64,000 nt of DNA, from assembly GCF_016427605.1 (NCBI RefSeq), contig NZ_JAELXQ010000001.1:62001-126000 (forward strand). Reading direction: 5' to 3'. Both the position numbers and the translations under genes were made by a program. Under the pieces are notes generated by a model, which worked only from the letters and a program-made list of their open reading frames with translations, was not told the origin of the DNA and searched no databases. Position 1 is the first letter of the stretch. Every line of letters starts with the position of its first letter. The stretch is from Ochrobactrum sp. Q0168. Its GTDB lineage: Bacteria; Pseudomonadota; Alphaproteobacteria; Rhizobiales; Rhizobiaceae. Positions 37,232-45,737 of the stretch are shown in pieces.

Positions 37232-37264
37232 AAAAGCCCGGGCCATTGCGCCCGGGCTTTTGTT
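37232..37264. terminator. Bidirectional intrinsic terminator
   Basis: Stem AAAAGCCCGGG/CCCGGGCTTTT (37232-37242, 37251-37261), 8-nt loop, A-run before and T-run after, between the convergent mutarotase and EF-hand genes. Confidence 0.88.
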
Positions 37265-37271
37265 TCTGGAA

Positions 37272-37814
37272 CTATTCCTGAGGCTGTTCTTTCTGGTCCT
37301 TCATTGCACCGTGGGAGCCTTTGAAATCGCCACCCTTGTGATGCTGCCCCATGCCATGGCGGCCGTGATGGGGTCCCATGCCGTGACGGCCCATATGTGC
37401 GGCGCGCATTTCCTTGCGGTCGATGACGCCGTCATCGTTCCGGTCCAGCGCGGCAAATTCCTTCTTGCGCTGGTTTTCGATGGCCGAGAGGGTGATCTTG
37501 CCGTCGCCCTTGACGTCGAGGCGGCGTTCCAAACGGTCAGCCTCGCGCTTCACGACACGCTTCAGCGCTAACGCTTCAATTTCATCGCGGGAGAGGACGC
37601 CGTCGCCATTGGTGTCGGCGGCCTTCAGCTCTTCCATGCGGGAGAACTTTTCCAGATCGATTGGTCCGCGCTTAGTCTTGACGTCCTTATCCTGTGTAGC
37701 AGCCGCTTCCGTTGCCGGCTTTGGTGTATTCGCATTGCTGCTTTCCTGGGCCAGTACAGGTCCAGCAAGCATTGTAGATGCGATTACAGCGAGAATTGCG
37801 GTTCTATATTTCAT
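37272..37814 (-). CDS. Secreted EF-hand protein with His/Gly-rich tail
   Basis: 180 residues. Signal peptide (MKYRTAILAVIASTMLAGPVLA), Thr/Lys/Ala-rich linker, then three EF-hand loops: DTNGDGVLSRDE, DVKGDGKITLSA and DRNDDGVIDRKE. The C-terminal 45 residues are rich in His, Gly and Met (MGRHGMGPHHGRHGMGQHHK), suggesting transition-metal binding in addition to Ca2+. Periplasmic location is expected. Function unknown; similar small EF-hand proteins exist in Brucella and rhizobia. Confidence 0.87.
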   Translation of the reverse strand: MKYRTAILAVIASTMLAGPVLAQESSNANTPKPATEAAATQDKDVKTKRGPIDLEKFSRMEELKAADTNGDGVLSRDEIEALALKRVVKREADRLERRLDVKGDGKITLSAIENQRKKEFAALDRNDDGVIDRKEMRAAHMGRHGMGPHHGRHGMGQHHKGGDFKGSHGAMKDQKEQPQE

Positions 37815-38101
37815 GGTTGTTTCACTCCATTACTCTTTACAGGGGCGCCGTCAATTGGCGTGCCAGTAATGTGTGTCTTTTTAGATGAACCGCATATGAA
37901 TGGACCAATTAATTATATGTAATGAAACTGCAATGTACTCGCGGTCCGGTGCACGAGGTTGCCGCAAATGCGGACAGATCCAGATGAACGAAGAGATTTA
38001 TCAGGGGACGAAAATCGAAATTTTGATGCGATCACAGGATCACTTCGGCACCGTTCATTACGGTGTCAATCAGCGGAAGCGTTTGTTTTCAGGAGAGAAA
38101 A

Positions 38102-38177
<76 letters not shown>

Positions 38178-38776
38178 ACTCGCTTTGCCGAGGCAGCGGC
38201 CCCGGTGAAGTGAGCGGGTGTATACCGGTCGATTTTACAGCTGTCTACCCTCCAATCGAAAAATTTCGAAAAAAACTTGCATCTTTGAGCAAAAGCCCGG
38301 AAACGCTGGCTTCTGAACAATCCAGCTACGCATCTTTGCCGGGAGTTTCGCTGCAATTGTCGCAAAAGTTGTGACCACCCCAGCGAATCCGGAAGAATCG
38401 AATGCCAAAAGAATCTTGTTTTGATTCATTTTTTTGCGTTTCCAGCGTTGTAAGCGCGCAGGCCCCACTCCATATTCGCGAAATACTGGATTCGTACTTG
38501 CGGTTATGTCCGTGTGGGGGCGAAGCGGGTTACGGCTTCGGGGCGTAGGTTCACGCTTCAAATGTCGCAGCCATGTCATCATTTTTTGATGCTTGTCTGA
38601 GAAGTTAGAGCATATAAATGTCTTGATCGGCGGGTAATCATTCATAGTCACGAACCCGAGCTGATCGATCAGCATTATAATCCGAGCAGGGCGCGTCATG
38701 CACCGGATAGCCTTTGCAGAGAAAACCGAGGCGGGAAAACCGCTTCAAGATCCGGTTCGCGGCATTTGAGGAAAGC
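38178..38776. other. 599-bp intergenic region between tRNA-Lys and the DedA gene
   Basis: No gene is supported on either strand; open frames here are Arg/Lys-rich and without ribosome binding sites. A perfect 14-bp palindrome GCTGATCGATCAGC (38660-38673) lies 104 bp before the DedA start. The tRNA promoter should be just right of 38178. Confidence 0.45.
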
Positions 38777-39445
38777 ATGGAAAGCATTATCAGCAATCTC
38801 GGGCATTTCATTTCCGATCATCGGGTATGGGCCGGGCCTATTGTTGGTGTTATTGCCTTCGGCGAATCTCTCGCGATCATCGGGATGTTCATTCCCGCCA
38901 CCCCGATCATGATTGCCATTGGCGGCCTTGTGGGCGCTGGCATCATCGAGCCGCTGCCCGTCATCATCGGCGCTATTATCGGCGCGGTCATTGGCGATAT
39001 CATCTCCTATTTCCTCGGCTGGTGGCTGGGCCGCAACATCATTCACAAATGGCCGCTGAACAAGCATCGCAGCGGCGTTGCGCGTGCGCGCCTGCTGTTC
39101 CGCCGCTACGGCTTTTCCGCCGTCTTCCTTGGTCGTTTTTTCGGGCCGGTTCGCTGTACCGTGCCCATGGTCGCCGGCATGATGTCGATGGACCAGACGC
39201 GCTTTCAAACCGCAAACGTGCTGTCCGCGCTGGTCTGGGCGCCGCTGATGTTTCTTCCAGGCTGGCTGGCCGGGCGTGGCGCAGGCATATTCGCCAAGAT
39301 GGACGGCGATCATATGTTCTGGTTCGCCATCGGCATTACGGTGCTGACCTTGATCGTCACGGTCATCGGTGTGCGTTTCTTCAAGGCACGTCCACCGCGT
39401 CGGGAGCGAAAGTCGCGTCGGATACAGGTTTCGCCCGCCGAATAA
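38777..39445 (+). CDS. DedA family membrane protein
   Basis: 222 residues. AFGESLAIIGMFIPATPIMIAIGGLVG, DIISYFLGWWLGRN, and the RYGFSAVFLGRFFGPVRCTVPMVAGMMSM segment with conserved Arg/Gly/Pro are the DedA/SNARE-associated signature. DedA proteins are lipid scramblase or flippase-like and support envelope homeostasis. The ATG at 38777 follows GAGGAAA. Transcribed alone. Confidence 0.9.
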   Translation: MESIISNLGHFISDHRVWAGPIVGVIAFGESLAIIGMFIPATPIMIAIGGLVGAGIIEPLPVIIGAIIGAVIGDIISYFLGWWLGRNIIHKWPLNKHRSGVARARLLFRRYGFSAVFLGRFFGPVRCTVPMVAGMMSMDQTRFQTANVLSALVWAPLMFLPGWLAGRGAGIFAKMDGDHMFWFAIGITVLTLIVTVIGVRFFKARPPRRERKSRRIQVSPAE

Positions 39446-39930
39446 GGGATTATGGAGACGCACTTGCCTGACCGGCGATCGTCTGCATAATGAGGGGTAA
39501 CGCTGGATGCTGATTGAGAAGTTTAGCCGCCAGCCTGTGAGTATATTGCGAACAACGATCGTATGTTTCGTATAACAATTGGTGCCCGAGGTCGGTGATA
39601 ACACCGATACAGCGCCCTATAAAAGGTTCATCGCGCTTAATGCCCGACGACAGTTCTGACGATTCGTCTTACCGAAGTACCGGTTCCCGCGCGGGAACCT
39701 TTCGCTTCATAGGCTTCAAGCCTTTCTCTGCCGCCTGTGGATTGTTTCGGCTGGATCGCGATTTTGCGTTCCGGCCCGAAGGCGTTTGCGCAGGTATCTC
39801 TGGATTTCGCTTTTTCTGACCCGTTTGGACGCTGCCTTTTTGATTCAGGACAGCACTCTAAACATCTGTTTATACTCACATATTGCCCGGAAATAGTCTT
39901 CGGGCCGTGTACTAAAGGAGCCGACATATC
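39446..39930. other. 485-bp intergenic region upstream of the TerC gene
   Basis: No gene is supported. It holds a perfect 18-bp palindrome GGTTCCCGCGCGGGAACC (39682-39699) followed by TTTC, which could be a terminator or an operator. TerC genes are often controlled by the manganese-sensing yybP-ykoY riboswitch; I looked for its core and could not recognise it here. Confidence 0.45.
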
Positions 39931-41499
39931 ATGGACTGGTCCATGGACTGGATTGCCGACCCCAATGCCTGGATAGGTTTGGTGACATTGGTGGTGCTTG
40001 AGATCGTTCTCGGCATCGACAATCTCGTCTTTATCGCCATTCTGGCCGATAAGCTGCCGCCGCATCAGCGCAGTCGCGCGCGTGTCATAGGCCTCACTCT
40101 GGCGCTTCTTATGCGCCTTATCCTGCTGGCATCGATCTCGTGGATCGTGACGCTGCGCGAACCGTTGATTGAAGTGATGGATATGTCCTTCTCCGGACGC
40201 GACATCATCATGCTGATCGGTGGTCTGTTCCTGCTGGCAAAGGGCACGATGGAACTGCACGAACGCCTGGAAGGCGCGCATGGGGCAAAAAGCTCGCGCG
40301 TGGTCCATGCGGTGTTCTGGCAGGTCATTGTCCAGATTGTCGTCCTTGACGCGGTTTTCTCGCTGGATAGCGTGATTACGGCTGTCGGCATGGTGCAGCA
40401 TCTGCCCGTGATGATGATTGCCGTCATTATCGCAATCGGCGTCATGATGCTGGCGTCCAAGCCGCTGATGGACTTCGTCAACAAGCATCCGACGGTGGTT
40501 ATCCTCTGCCTTGGCTTCCTGATGATGATCGGTTTCAGCCTGGTGGTGGAAGGCTTTGGCTTCCATATTCCGAAGGGCTATCTCTATGCGGCCATCGGCT
40601 TCTCAGTGTTGATCGAAGCAGCCAACCAGATGTCACGCCGCAATCGCGAGAAGTTGGTGACGACAAACGATCTGCGCGAGCGGACGGCGGGCGCGGTTCT
40701 GCGGCTGCTCGGTGGCGGGCGCGGCGAGAACCCGCTTTCCGATACGGTCGACGTGATCGCCCAGCAGACGGCTGCCAATGACGTCTTCCTTCCGGAAGAA
40801 AAGGAAATGATCCGTGGCGTGCTGGATTTGGCGGATCGTCCCGTGCGCTCGATCATGTCGCCGCGCAATGAAGTCGAATGGCTCGATATCGATGAAAGCG
40901 AAGATGAACTGCACGAAGCAATTCGCAAGCTTTCGCATTCGCGCGTGGTGGTTGCGCGCCGTCAGGTTGATGAATTCGTCGGCGTGGCGTCGGTCCGCGA
41001 TCTGCTGCTCGACATGACGGACAAAAAGTCCATCAACTGGGACCAGGTCGTCAAGCAGCCGCTCGTCGTGCATGAAAGCGCCAATGTGCTGCGTGTGATG
41101 GAGCAGCTGCGTGTTTCGCCGGTGCAGCTTGCCGTGGTCGTCGATGAGCACGGCTCATTCGAAGGCGTCGTCACGCCGACTGACGTGCTGGAAGCGATTG
41201 CCGGAGAATTTCCCGACGAGGACGAGGAAGCATCCGTCGCCGAATCGGACGGGCAGGGCGGTTATATCGTCGATGGTTTCGCCGATATTCGCCGCCTGAG
41301 CGGTCTTCTGGAGCGCGATCTGGTGGACGACAGCGACCGCTATACGACGCTGGCCGGTTATGTGCTCTGGCACCTTGGCCACCTGCCGCTGGGTGGCGAG
41401 AGTTTCGTCGCGGACGGCTTCGAATTCAGGATCGACGCCATGAAGGGGCGCAATGTGGACAAGGTCCATATCAAGCCCGTCAGCGACTACGAGGTATAA
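39931..41499 (+). CDS. TerC family membrane protein with CBS pair and CorC/HlyC domain
   Basis: 522 residues. TerC membrane domain (about 1-235): [18 protein letters not shown] and [18 protein letters not shown] carry the paired acidic metal-binding motifs. A CBS pair follows (about 295-420, [16 protein letters not shown], then [24 protein letters not shown]), and a C-terminal transporter-associated CorC_HlyC domain (about 435-515). The arrangement is that of YegH/YoaE-type proteins, thought to handle divalent cations such as Mn2+. The start follows AAAGGAG. Transcribed alone. Confidence 0.93.
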   Translation: MDWSMDWIADPNAWIGLVTLVVLEIVLGIDNLVFIAILADKLPPHQRSRARVIGLTLALLMRLILLASISWIVTLREPLIEVMDMSFSGRDIIMLIGGLFLLAKGTMELHERLEGAHGAKSSRVVHAVFWQVIVQIVVLDAVFSLDSVITAVGMVQHLPVMMIAVIIAIGVMMLASKPLMDFVNKHPTVVILCLGFLMMIGFSLVVEGFGFHIPKGYLYAAIGFSVLIEAANQMSRRNREKLVTTNDLRERTAGAVLRLLGGGRGENPLSDTVDVIAQQTAANDVFLPEEKEMIRGVLDLADRPVRSIMSPRNEVEWLDIDESEDELHEAIRKLSHSRVVVARRQVDEFVGVASVRDLLLDMTDKKSINWDQVVKQPLVVHESANVLRVMEQLRVSPVQLAVVVDEHGSFEGVVTPTDVLEAIAGEFPDEDEEASVAESDGQGGYIVDGFADIRRLSGLLERDLVDDSDRYTTLAGYVLWHLGHLPLGGESFVADGFEFRIDAMKGRNVDKVHIKPVSDYEV

Positions 41500-41715
41500 G
41501 CTGGTATGATTTTGCGGGCGGCAACCTGCTGTTCGCAAAATATTTCACCCTGTTAACTCCGATAAAATAAGTCGGTTATTGACATCTGCTTCGAAGGCTT
41601 CAAAATTAACGCATCGTTCATTGTTGCGGCGAAAGCATGTCTGGATTGAAGACGTGCCTGGATGTCGGCAGCTTGGAGATGGGGACGCGACAACGCGGAT
41701 AGGAGGCCTGGTTTG

Positions 41716-41901
41716 ATGCGGAACTTGCAGGTGCTGACCACCGGACTGAAAAACGCCTTCTTGGGCATTCCCGCATTTTTGGCGCAGCCGTGGCGGGAAA
41801 TGAAACTGAGCGCTGAGGAAATCGCAGCGCGTCGGCGCAGTCGGCTTGAGCGCAGCGAGCATAATTTTCTGTGGTGCTGGCAGCATCGCGGTTTCTGGTA
41901 A
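41716..41901 (+). CDS. Small protein of unknown function, 61 residues
   Basis: Begins MRNLQVLTTGLKNAFLGIPA and ends HNFLWCWQHRGFW; a short hydrophobic start, a Lys/Arg/Glu-rich helix (LSAEEIAARRRSRLERSE) and an aromatic C-terminus. It is believable because AGGAGG (41701-41706) lies 9 bp before the ATG and a strong intrinsic terminator follows 24 bp after the stop. I recognise no family. It could be a small membrane-associated or regulatory peptide. Confidence 0.6.
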   Translation: MRNLQVLTTGLKNAFLGIPAFLAQPWREMKLSAEEIAARRRSRLERSEHNFLWCWQHRGFW

Positions 41902-41924
41902 GATTTTATGCAGAAAGAAATACG

Positions 41925-41954
41925 AGCCGGAGGCGAAAGTCTCCGGCTTTTTTG
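41925..41954 (+). terminator. Intrinsic terminator after the 61-residue gene
   Basis: Stem AGCCGGAG/CTCCGGCT (41925-41932, 41941-41948), 8-nt loop, then T6. Confidence 0.88.
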
Positions 41955-42052
41955 TTGTCCTGTTTCGGATTTTTGCGCCTCTGAGGAATATTTTTCTAAC
42001 ACGCATAGGCCGCTTGGGCGCACGTTCCAAGGAGTTCGCGGAAAGTAGTTTA

Positions 42053-42066
42053 TTGATTTAAATCAA
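42053..42066. promoter_or_regulatory. FixK/FNR-type box 4, upstream of the sulfate importer
   Basis: TTGATTTAAATCAA, a perfect TTGAT-N4-ATCAA palindrome, centred 107 bp before the sulfate-binding protein start. It is also an AT-rich palindrome that another regulator could use. Confidence 0.5.
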
Positions 42067-42166
42067 TGATTTAGGTTGATTTTGAATCGCCTTTCGATAG
42101 ATTTTCTTTCCAAGTTCAATCATCTATATGAACGCTTTGCAGGTGCAGGGCGGTGGGGATAGTCTA

Positions 42167-43171
42167 ATGCGGAAAATTTTTCTCTATGCGGCTGTCGCGC
42201 TTGGTCTGGGTGCAGCACCGGTCAAGGCTGAAGAGCCGAAGGAAATCCTGAACGTTTCCTATGATATCGCTCGCGAGCTGTACGAGCAGGTCAACAAGGC
42301 GTTCATCGCGGACTGGAGGGCGAAGACTGGCGAAGAGCTGACCGTCAACCAGTCGCATGCCGGTTCCTCCAAGCAGGCCCGCTCCATTCTGGAAGGTCTT
42401 GAAGCCGATGTGGTGACCTTCAATCAGGTGACCGACGTGCAGGTTCTGCACGACAAGGGCAATCTGATCCCGGCGGACTGGCAGAAGCGTTTGCCGAACA
42501 ATTCGTCGCCCTATTATTCCTTCCCGGCATTTCTGGTCCGTGCGGGCAATCCGAAGAACATCAAGAACTGGGACGATCTTGCCCGCGACGATGTGAAGGT
42601 TGTTTTCCCGAACCCCAAAACCTCGGGCAATGCGCGCTATACCTATCTGGCGGCAACCGCCTATGCGAAGGAAGCTTTCAACAACGACGACGCCAAGGTG
42701 CGTGAATTCGTCGGCAAGATATTCAAGAATGTGCCGGTCTTCGATACGGGCGGCCGTGGTGCAACCACCACCTTTGCTGAACGCGGTATCGGTGATGTTC
42801 TCGTCACCTTCGAGGCCGAAACCCGTGGTACACAGAAGCAGCTCGGCGCAGACAAATATGATGTTGTCGTTCCGCAGGTCAGCCTTCTGGCCGAATTCCC
42901 GGTCACGGTCGTTGACAAGGTGGTGGACAAGCGCGGCTCGCGCAAGATCGCCGAAGCCTATCTGAATTATCTCTATTCGCCGGAAGGTCAGGAGATTCTC
43001 GCGCAGAACTTCAACCGCGTGCATGACAAGGCGGTCATCGAAAAGCACAAGGATATTTATCCGGATGTGCGTCTCGTGACCGTCGATGATGTGTTCGGCG
43101 GCTGGGACAAGTTGCAGAAAGAGCATTTTGCCGAAGGCGGCGTGCTTGATCAGCTCTTCACCAAGAAGTAA
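42167..43171 (+). CDS. sbp: Sulfate ABC transporter substrate-binding protein
   Basis: 334 residues. Signal peptide MRKIFLYAAVALGLGAAPVKA, then the Sbp/CysP periplasmic fold: LNVSYDIARELYEQVNKAF, VNQSHAGSSKQARSILEGLEADVVTFNQVTDV, NPKTSGNARYTYLA, DTGGRGATTTFAERGIGDVLVTFE. These match sulfate-binding proteins closely. I chose ATG 42167 for the signal peptide; an in-frame ATG at 42128 is possible. First gene of the importer. Confidence 0.92.
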   Translation: MRKIFLYAAVALGLGAAPVKAEEPKEILNVSYDIARELYEQVNKAFIADWRAKTGEELTVNQSHAGSSKQARSILEGLEADVVTFNQVTDVQVLHDKGNLIPADWQKRLPNNSSPYYSFPAFLVRAGNPKNIKNWDDLARDDVKVVFPNPKTSGNARYTYLAATAYAKEAFNNDDAKVREFVGKIFKNVPVFDTGGRGATTTFAERGIGDVLVTFEAETRGTQKQLGADKYDVVVPQVSLLAEFPVTVVDKVVDKRGSRKIAEAYLNYLYSPEGQEILAQNFNRVHDKAVIEKHKDIYPDVRLVTVDDVFGGWDKLQKEHFAEGGVLDQLFTKK

Positions 43172-43191
43172 GCGGTAATTTAGCGCGGATC

Positions 43192-43219
43192 CAGGAGCGT
43201 GCGGCGACGTGCGCTCCTG
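43192..43219 (+). other. Intercistronic hairpin between sbp and cysT
   Basis: CAGGAGCG/CGCTCCTG stem (43192-43199, 43212-43219) without T-run, in the 68-bp gap; probably stabilises the upstream sbp message. Confidence 0.5.
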
Positions 43220-43239
43220 CCGTTATATGGAATAATTCA

Positions 43240-44076
43240 GTGTCGCTTCTCAGCATGAAACGCAATTCGGTATTGCCGGGGTTCGGTCTGACCCTCGGCT
43301 GCACCCTGTTTTATCTGACTGTCATCGTGGCTTTGCCATTGCTCGCCATGATCATGAAGACCGCGAGCCTCGGCTGGAGCGACTTCTGGTCCATCGTCAC
43401 CTCTGACCGTGCTCTGGCCACCTATCGGATCACGCTCAGCACGGCGGCGCTTGCGACCGTGTTCAACGGCCTGTTCGGCCTGCTGCTGGCCTTTGTGCTG
43501 GCGCGGTATGAGTTTCCCGGCAAGCGCCTGATGGATGCCGCCGTCGATTTGCCTTTTGCGCTGCCGACAGCCATTGCAGGTCTCGCACTGGTGACGGTCT
43601 TTGCGCAGAACGGCTGGTTCGGCCAGTTTCTGGAGCCGCTCGGCATCAAGGTCGCCTATGCGCCACTCGGTATTTCCATCGCTATGGCTTTCACCAGCAT
43701 TCCTTTCGTCATCCGCACGGTGCAGCCGGTGCTGGAAGATATGAGCGCCGATGTGGAGGAAGCCGCTCGCAGCCTCGGCGCGAAGCCGTGGCAGATTTTC
43801 GCCCATATCGTCTGGCCAACGATCTTCCCGGCTTTTCTCGCGGGCGCGTCATTGTCTTTTGCGCGCAGCCTCGGCGAATTCGGCTCCATCGTTTTCATTT
43901 CCGGCAATCTGCCGTTTGAAACGGAAGTGACATCGCTTCTGATCTTCATCCGGCTTGACGAATATGATTACCCAGCCGCAGCGGCGCTGGCCTTCGTCAT
44001 GCTGGTCGCTGCATTCCTGATGCTGCTCATCACCAATCTCATTCAGGCAAGGCAGCTTCGTTATGCAGAGCGCTAA
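43240..44076 (+). CDS. cysT: Sulfate ABC transporter permease CysT
   Basis: 278-residue inner-membrane permease, six helices. FLARYEFPGKRLMDAAVDLPFALPTAIAGL and EEAARSLGAKPWQIFAHIVWP (the EAA coupling loop) and SFARSLGEFGSIVFISGNLP are CysT/CysU hallmarks. GTG start at 43240, with GGAA 7 bp before; ATG 43255 is an alternative. Overlaps cysW by 14 bp. Also written cysU. Confidence 0.93.
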   Translation: MSLLSMKRNSVLPGFGLTLGCTLFYLTVIVALPLLAMIMKTASLGWSDFWSIVTSDRALATYRITLSTAALATVFNGLFGLLLAFVLARYEFPGKRLMDAAVDLPFALPTAIAGLALVTVFAQNGWFGQFLEPLGIKVAYAPLGISIAMAFTSIPFVIRTVQPVLEDMSADVEEAARSLGAKPWQIFAHIVWPTIFPAFLAGASLSFARSLGEFGSIVFISGNLPFETEVTSLLIFIRLDEYDYPAAAALAFVMLVAAFLMLLITNLIQARQLRYAER

Positions 44077-44887
44077 TGTGGCACGCAACGCGCCGGGGCC
44101 GGTTCGCAGTCTGTTGATCTGGCTGGCCAGCGTGCTGTCCATCCTGTGCATCGGCGTGCCGCTGGCGGTCATCTTCGCCTATGCGTTCAGCAAGGGCGCG
44201 GGCGCATTTTTTGGCGAAATCCTGAAGCCCGATACGCTGCATGCGATCTGGCTGACGGTGCTGGTCGCCATTGTGGTCGTGCCGATCAATATGGCGTTCG
44301 GCGTCTGCGTCGCATGGCTGGTGACAAAATTCCGTTTTCCGGGACGCAGACTGCTGATTACCTTTGTCGAGATACCCTTCTCCGTCTCGCCAATCGTGGC
44401 GGGCGTGACCTATCTCTTCCTCTATGGCTCGCAGGGGCTGCTCGGTCCGCTGCTCGAAAGCTATGATCTCAAGATCATGTTCACGGTCCCGGCGATCTTT
44501 CTGGTCAGCCTGTTCGTGACCTCACCCTTTGTGGCGCGCGAATTGATACCGCTGATGGAAGTGCAGGGGAGCGATGAAGAAGAAGCGGCGATGACGCTGG
44601 GCGCGAATGGCTGGCAGACATTCTTCTACGTCACGCTGCCCAATATCAAATGGGCGCTGCTCTATGGCGCGGTGCTGTGCAATGCGCGCGTGATGGGCGA
44701 GTTTGGCGCGACATCTGTCGTGTCCGGCGCTATTCGTGGCAAGACGAACACCTTGCCGTTGCAGGTGGAGCTTCTGTTCAATGACTATAATGTCGCCGGA
44801 GCCTTTGCCGCGGCTTCCACACTCGCATTGATTGCCGTTCTCACGCTGGTGCTGAAATTCTTGCTGGAGCGCAGGCAGCACGCCTGA
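44063..44887 (+). CDS. cysW: Sulfate ABC transporter permease CysW
   Basis: 274-residue permease partner of CysT: VAWLVTKFRFPGRRLLITFVEIPFSVSPIVAG, EEEAAMTLGANGWQTFFYVTLPN (EAA loop), and CNARVMGEFGATSVVSGAIRGKTNTLPLQVE are characteristic. It is the last gene of the operon: an intrinsic terminator follows directly and no cysA ATPase gene is present, so the ATPase must be encoded elsewhere. Confidence 0.93.
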   Translation: MQSANVARNAPGPVRSLLIWLASVLSILCIGVPLAVIFAYAFSKGAGAFFGEILKPDTLHAIWLTVLVAIVVVPINMAFGVCVAWLVTKFRFPGRRLLITFVEIPFSVSPIVAGVTYLFLYGSQGLLGPLLESYDLKIMFTVPAIFLVSLFVTSPFVARELIPLMEVQGSDEEEAAMTLGANGWQTFFYVTLPNIKWALLYGAVLCNARVMGEFGATSVVSGAIRGKTNTLPLQVELLFNDYNVAGAFAAASTLALIAVLTLVLKFLLERRQHA

Positions 44888-44894
44888 CAATGAA

Positions 44895-44929
44895 AAACAC
44901 CGTGCGTCTGACGGGACGCACGGTGTTTG
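44895..44929. terminator. Bidirectional intrinsic terminator
   Basis: A perfect 14-bp stem AAACACCGTGCGTC/GACGCACGGTGTTT (44895-44908, 44915-44928) between convergent cysW and the alpha/beta hydrolase gene. Confidence 0.85.
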
Positions 44930-44932
44930 CAG

Positions 44933-45508
44933 TCAGGCAGCCAGCGGAGCAGCTTGGGAGGATGCTGCTTTTTGTGGCTCCCGTTGCAGGGACGAGGCGA
45001 GAATGACGCCTTCCGGCCAGCGGCTGAAACCGCTCGCGACATTGATGTGACCGGCATGGCCGAGGTCGACAAAACCCGAACCCCAGACATTCGCCAGAGC
45101 TTCCGCCTTGGCAAAGCGCATATAATCGTCATTGCGGCTCGCGACGACGATGGAAGGGAAACCAAGCTCATGGCGCGGCAGCGGGGCAAAGCTCTGGAAA
45201 CGGCTGTCTCGGGAGGCCATGGTTTCCGCGTCGGCTGGAGCGACCAGAAGCGCGCCCGCAACATGGGCGGCAGCTGGGCGGCTTGCCAGATGGGCAACCA
45301 GCACACAGCCGAGGCTATGGGCGACCAGAACCGCGCCGGGATTTTCGGCCAGTTTTGCTTCGAGTGCATGCATCCAGTCGGATAGCACTGGATAATGCCA
45401 GTCGTCCTGTTCAACCAGTAATGCTGACGGATCGTCATGCAACCATTGGCGCTGCCAGTGGCCTGCTTCCGATCCCTTGTAACCGGGGATGATAAGTGTC
45501 GCAGGCAT
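44933..45508 (-). CDS. RBBP9/YdeN family alpha/beta hydrolase
   Basis: 191 residues. LIIPGYKGSEAGHWQRQW at the N-terminus (oxyanion region), the nucleophile elbow VAHSLGCVLVAHL (Ser), VVASRNDDYMRF (catalytic Asp) and LGHAGHIN (catalytic His) match the RBBP9/YdeN serine-hydrolase family. Cytoplasmic; the substrate is unknown. Convergent with cysW. Confidence 0.88.
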   Translation of the reverse strand: MPATLIIPGYKGSEAGHWQRQWLHDDPSALLVEQDDWHYPVLSDWMHALEAKLAENPGAVLVAHSLGCVLVAHLASRPAAAHVAGALLVAPADAETMASRDSRFQSFAPLPRHELGFPSIVVASRNDDYMRFAKAEALANVWGSGFVDLGHAGHINVASGFSRWPEGVILASSLQREPQKAASSQAAPLAA

Positions 45509-45693
45509 GCGTTGTTTCCTTTTCCGGCAATCGCAGCAAAAGCACGAGTTGGCTTTGCTACAATTGCGACATCACAGAGATCAGAGCCTTGGGAGGGCTT
45601 TTCTGTTTCGCTTTTCGCCCCGATCGAGGCGACTAGCGAAGCAGTTTCCAAAATAGGCGCTGAAACCCGCGATTTTAAGGAAAAGGAATTCAA

Positions 45694-45731
45694 ATTCAGG
45701 CGGATGCGTGAAAATTATTCTCCGCCTGAAT
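45694..45731 (-). terminator. Probable terminator of the UPF0104 gene
   Basis: Stem ATTCAGGCGGA/TCCGCCTGAAT (45694-45704, 45721-45731), followed on the minus strand by a T-rich tail, 6 bp after the stop of the upstream minus-strand gene. Confidence 0.65.
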
Positions 45732-45737
45732 GGGGTC

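Noticed and set aside
38235-38699. A 154-codon minus-strand open frame between tRNA-Lys and DedA.
   Set aside because: No Shine-Dalgarno and an irregular Lys/Arg/Pro-rich product with no family match; not enough to call a gene.
39446-39930. A manganese (yybP-ykoY) riboswitch ahead of the TerC gene.
   Set aside because: Expected from TerC genes elsewhere, but I could not find the conserved core by eye, so it is not reported as a feature.
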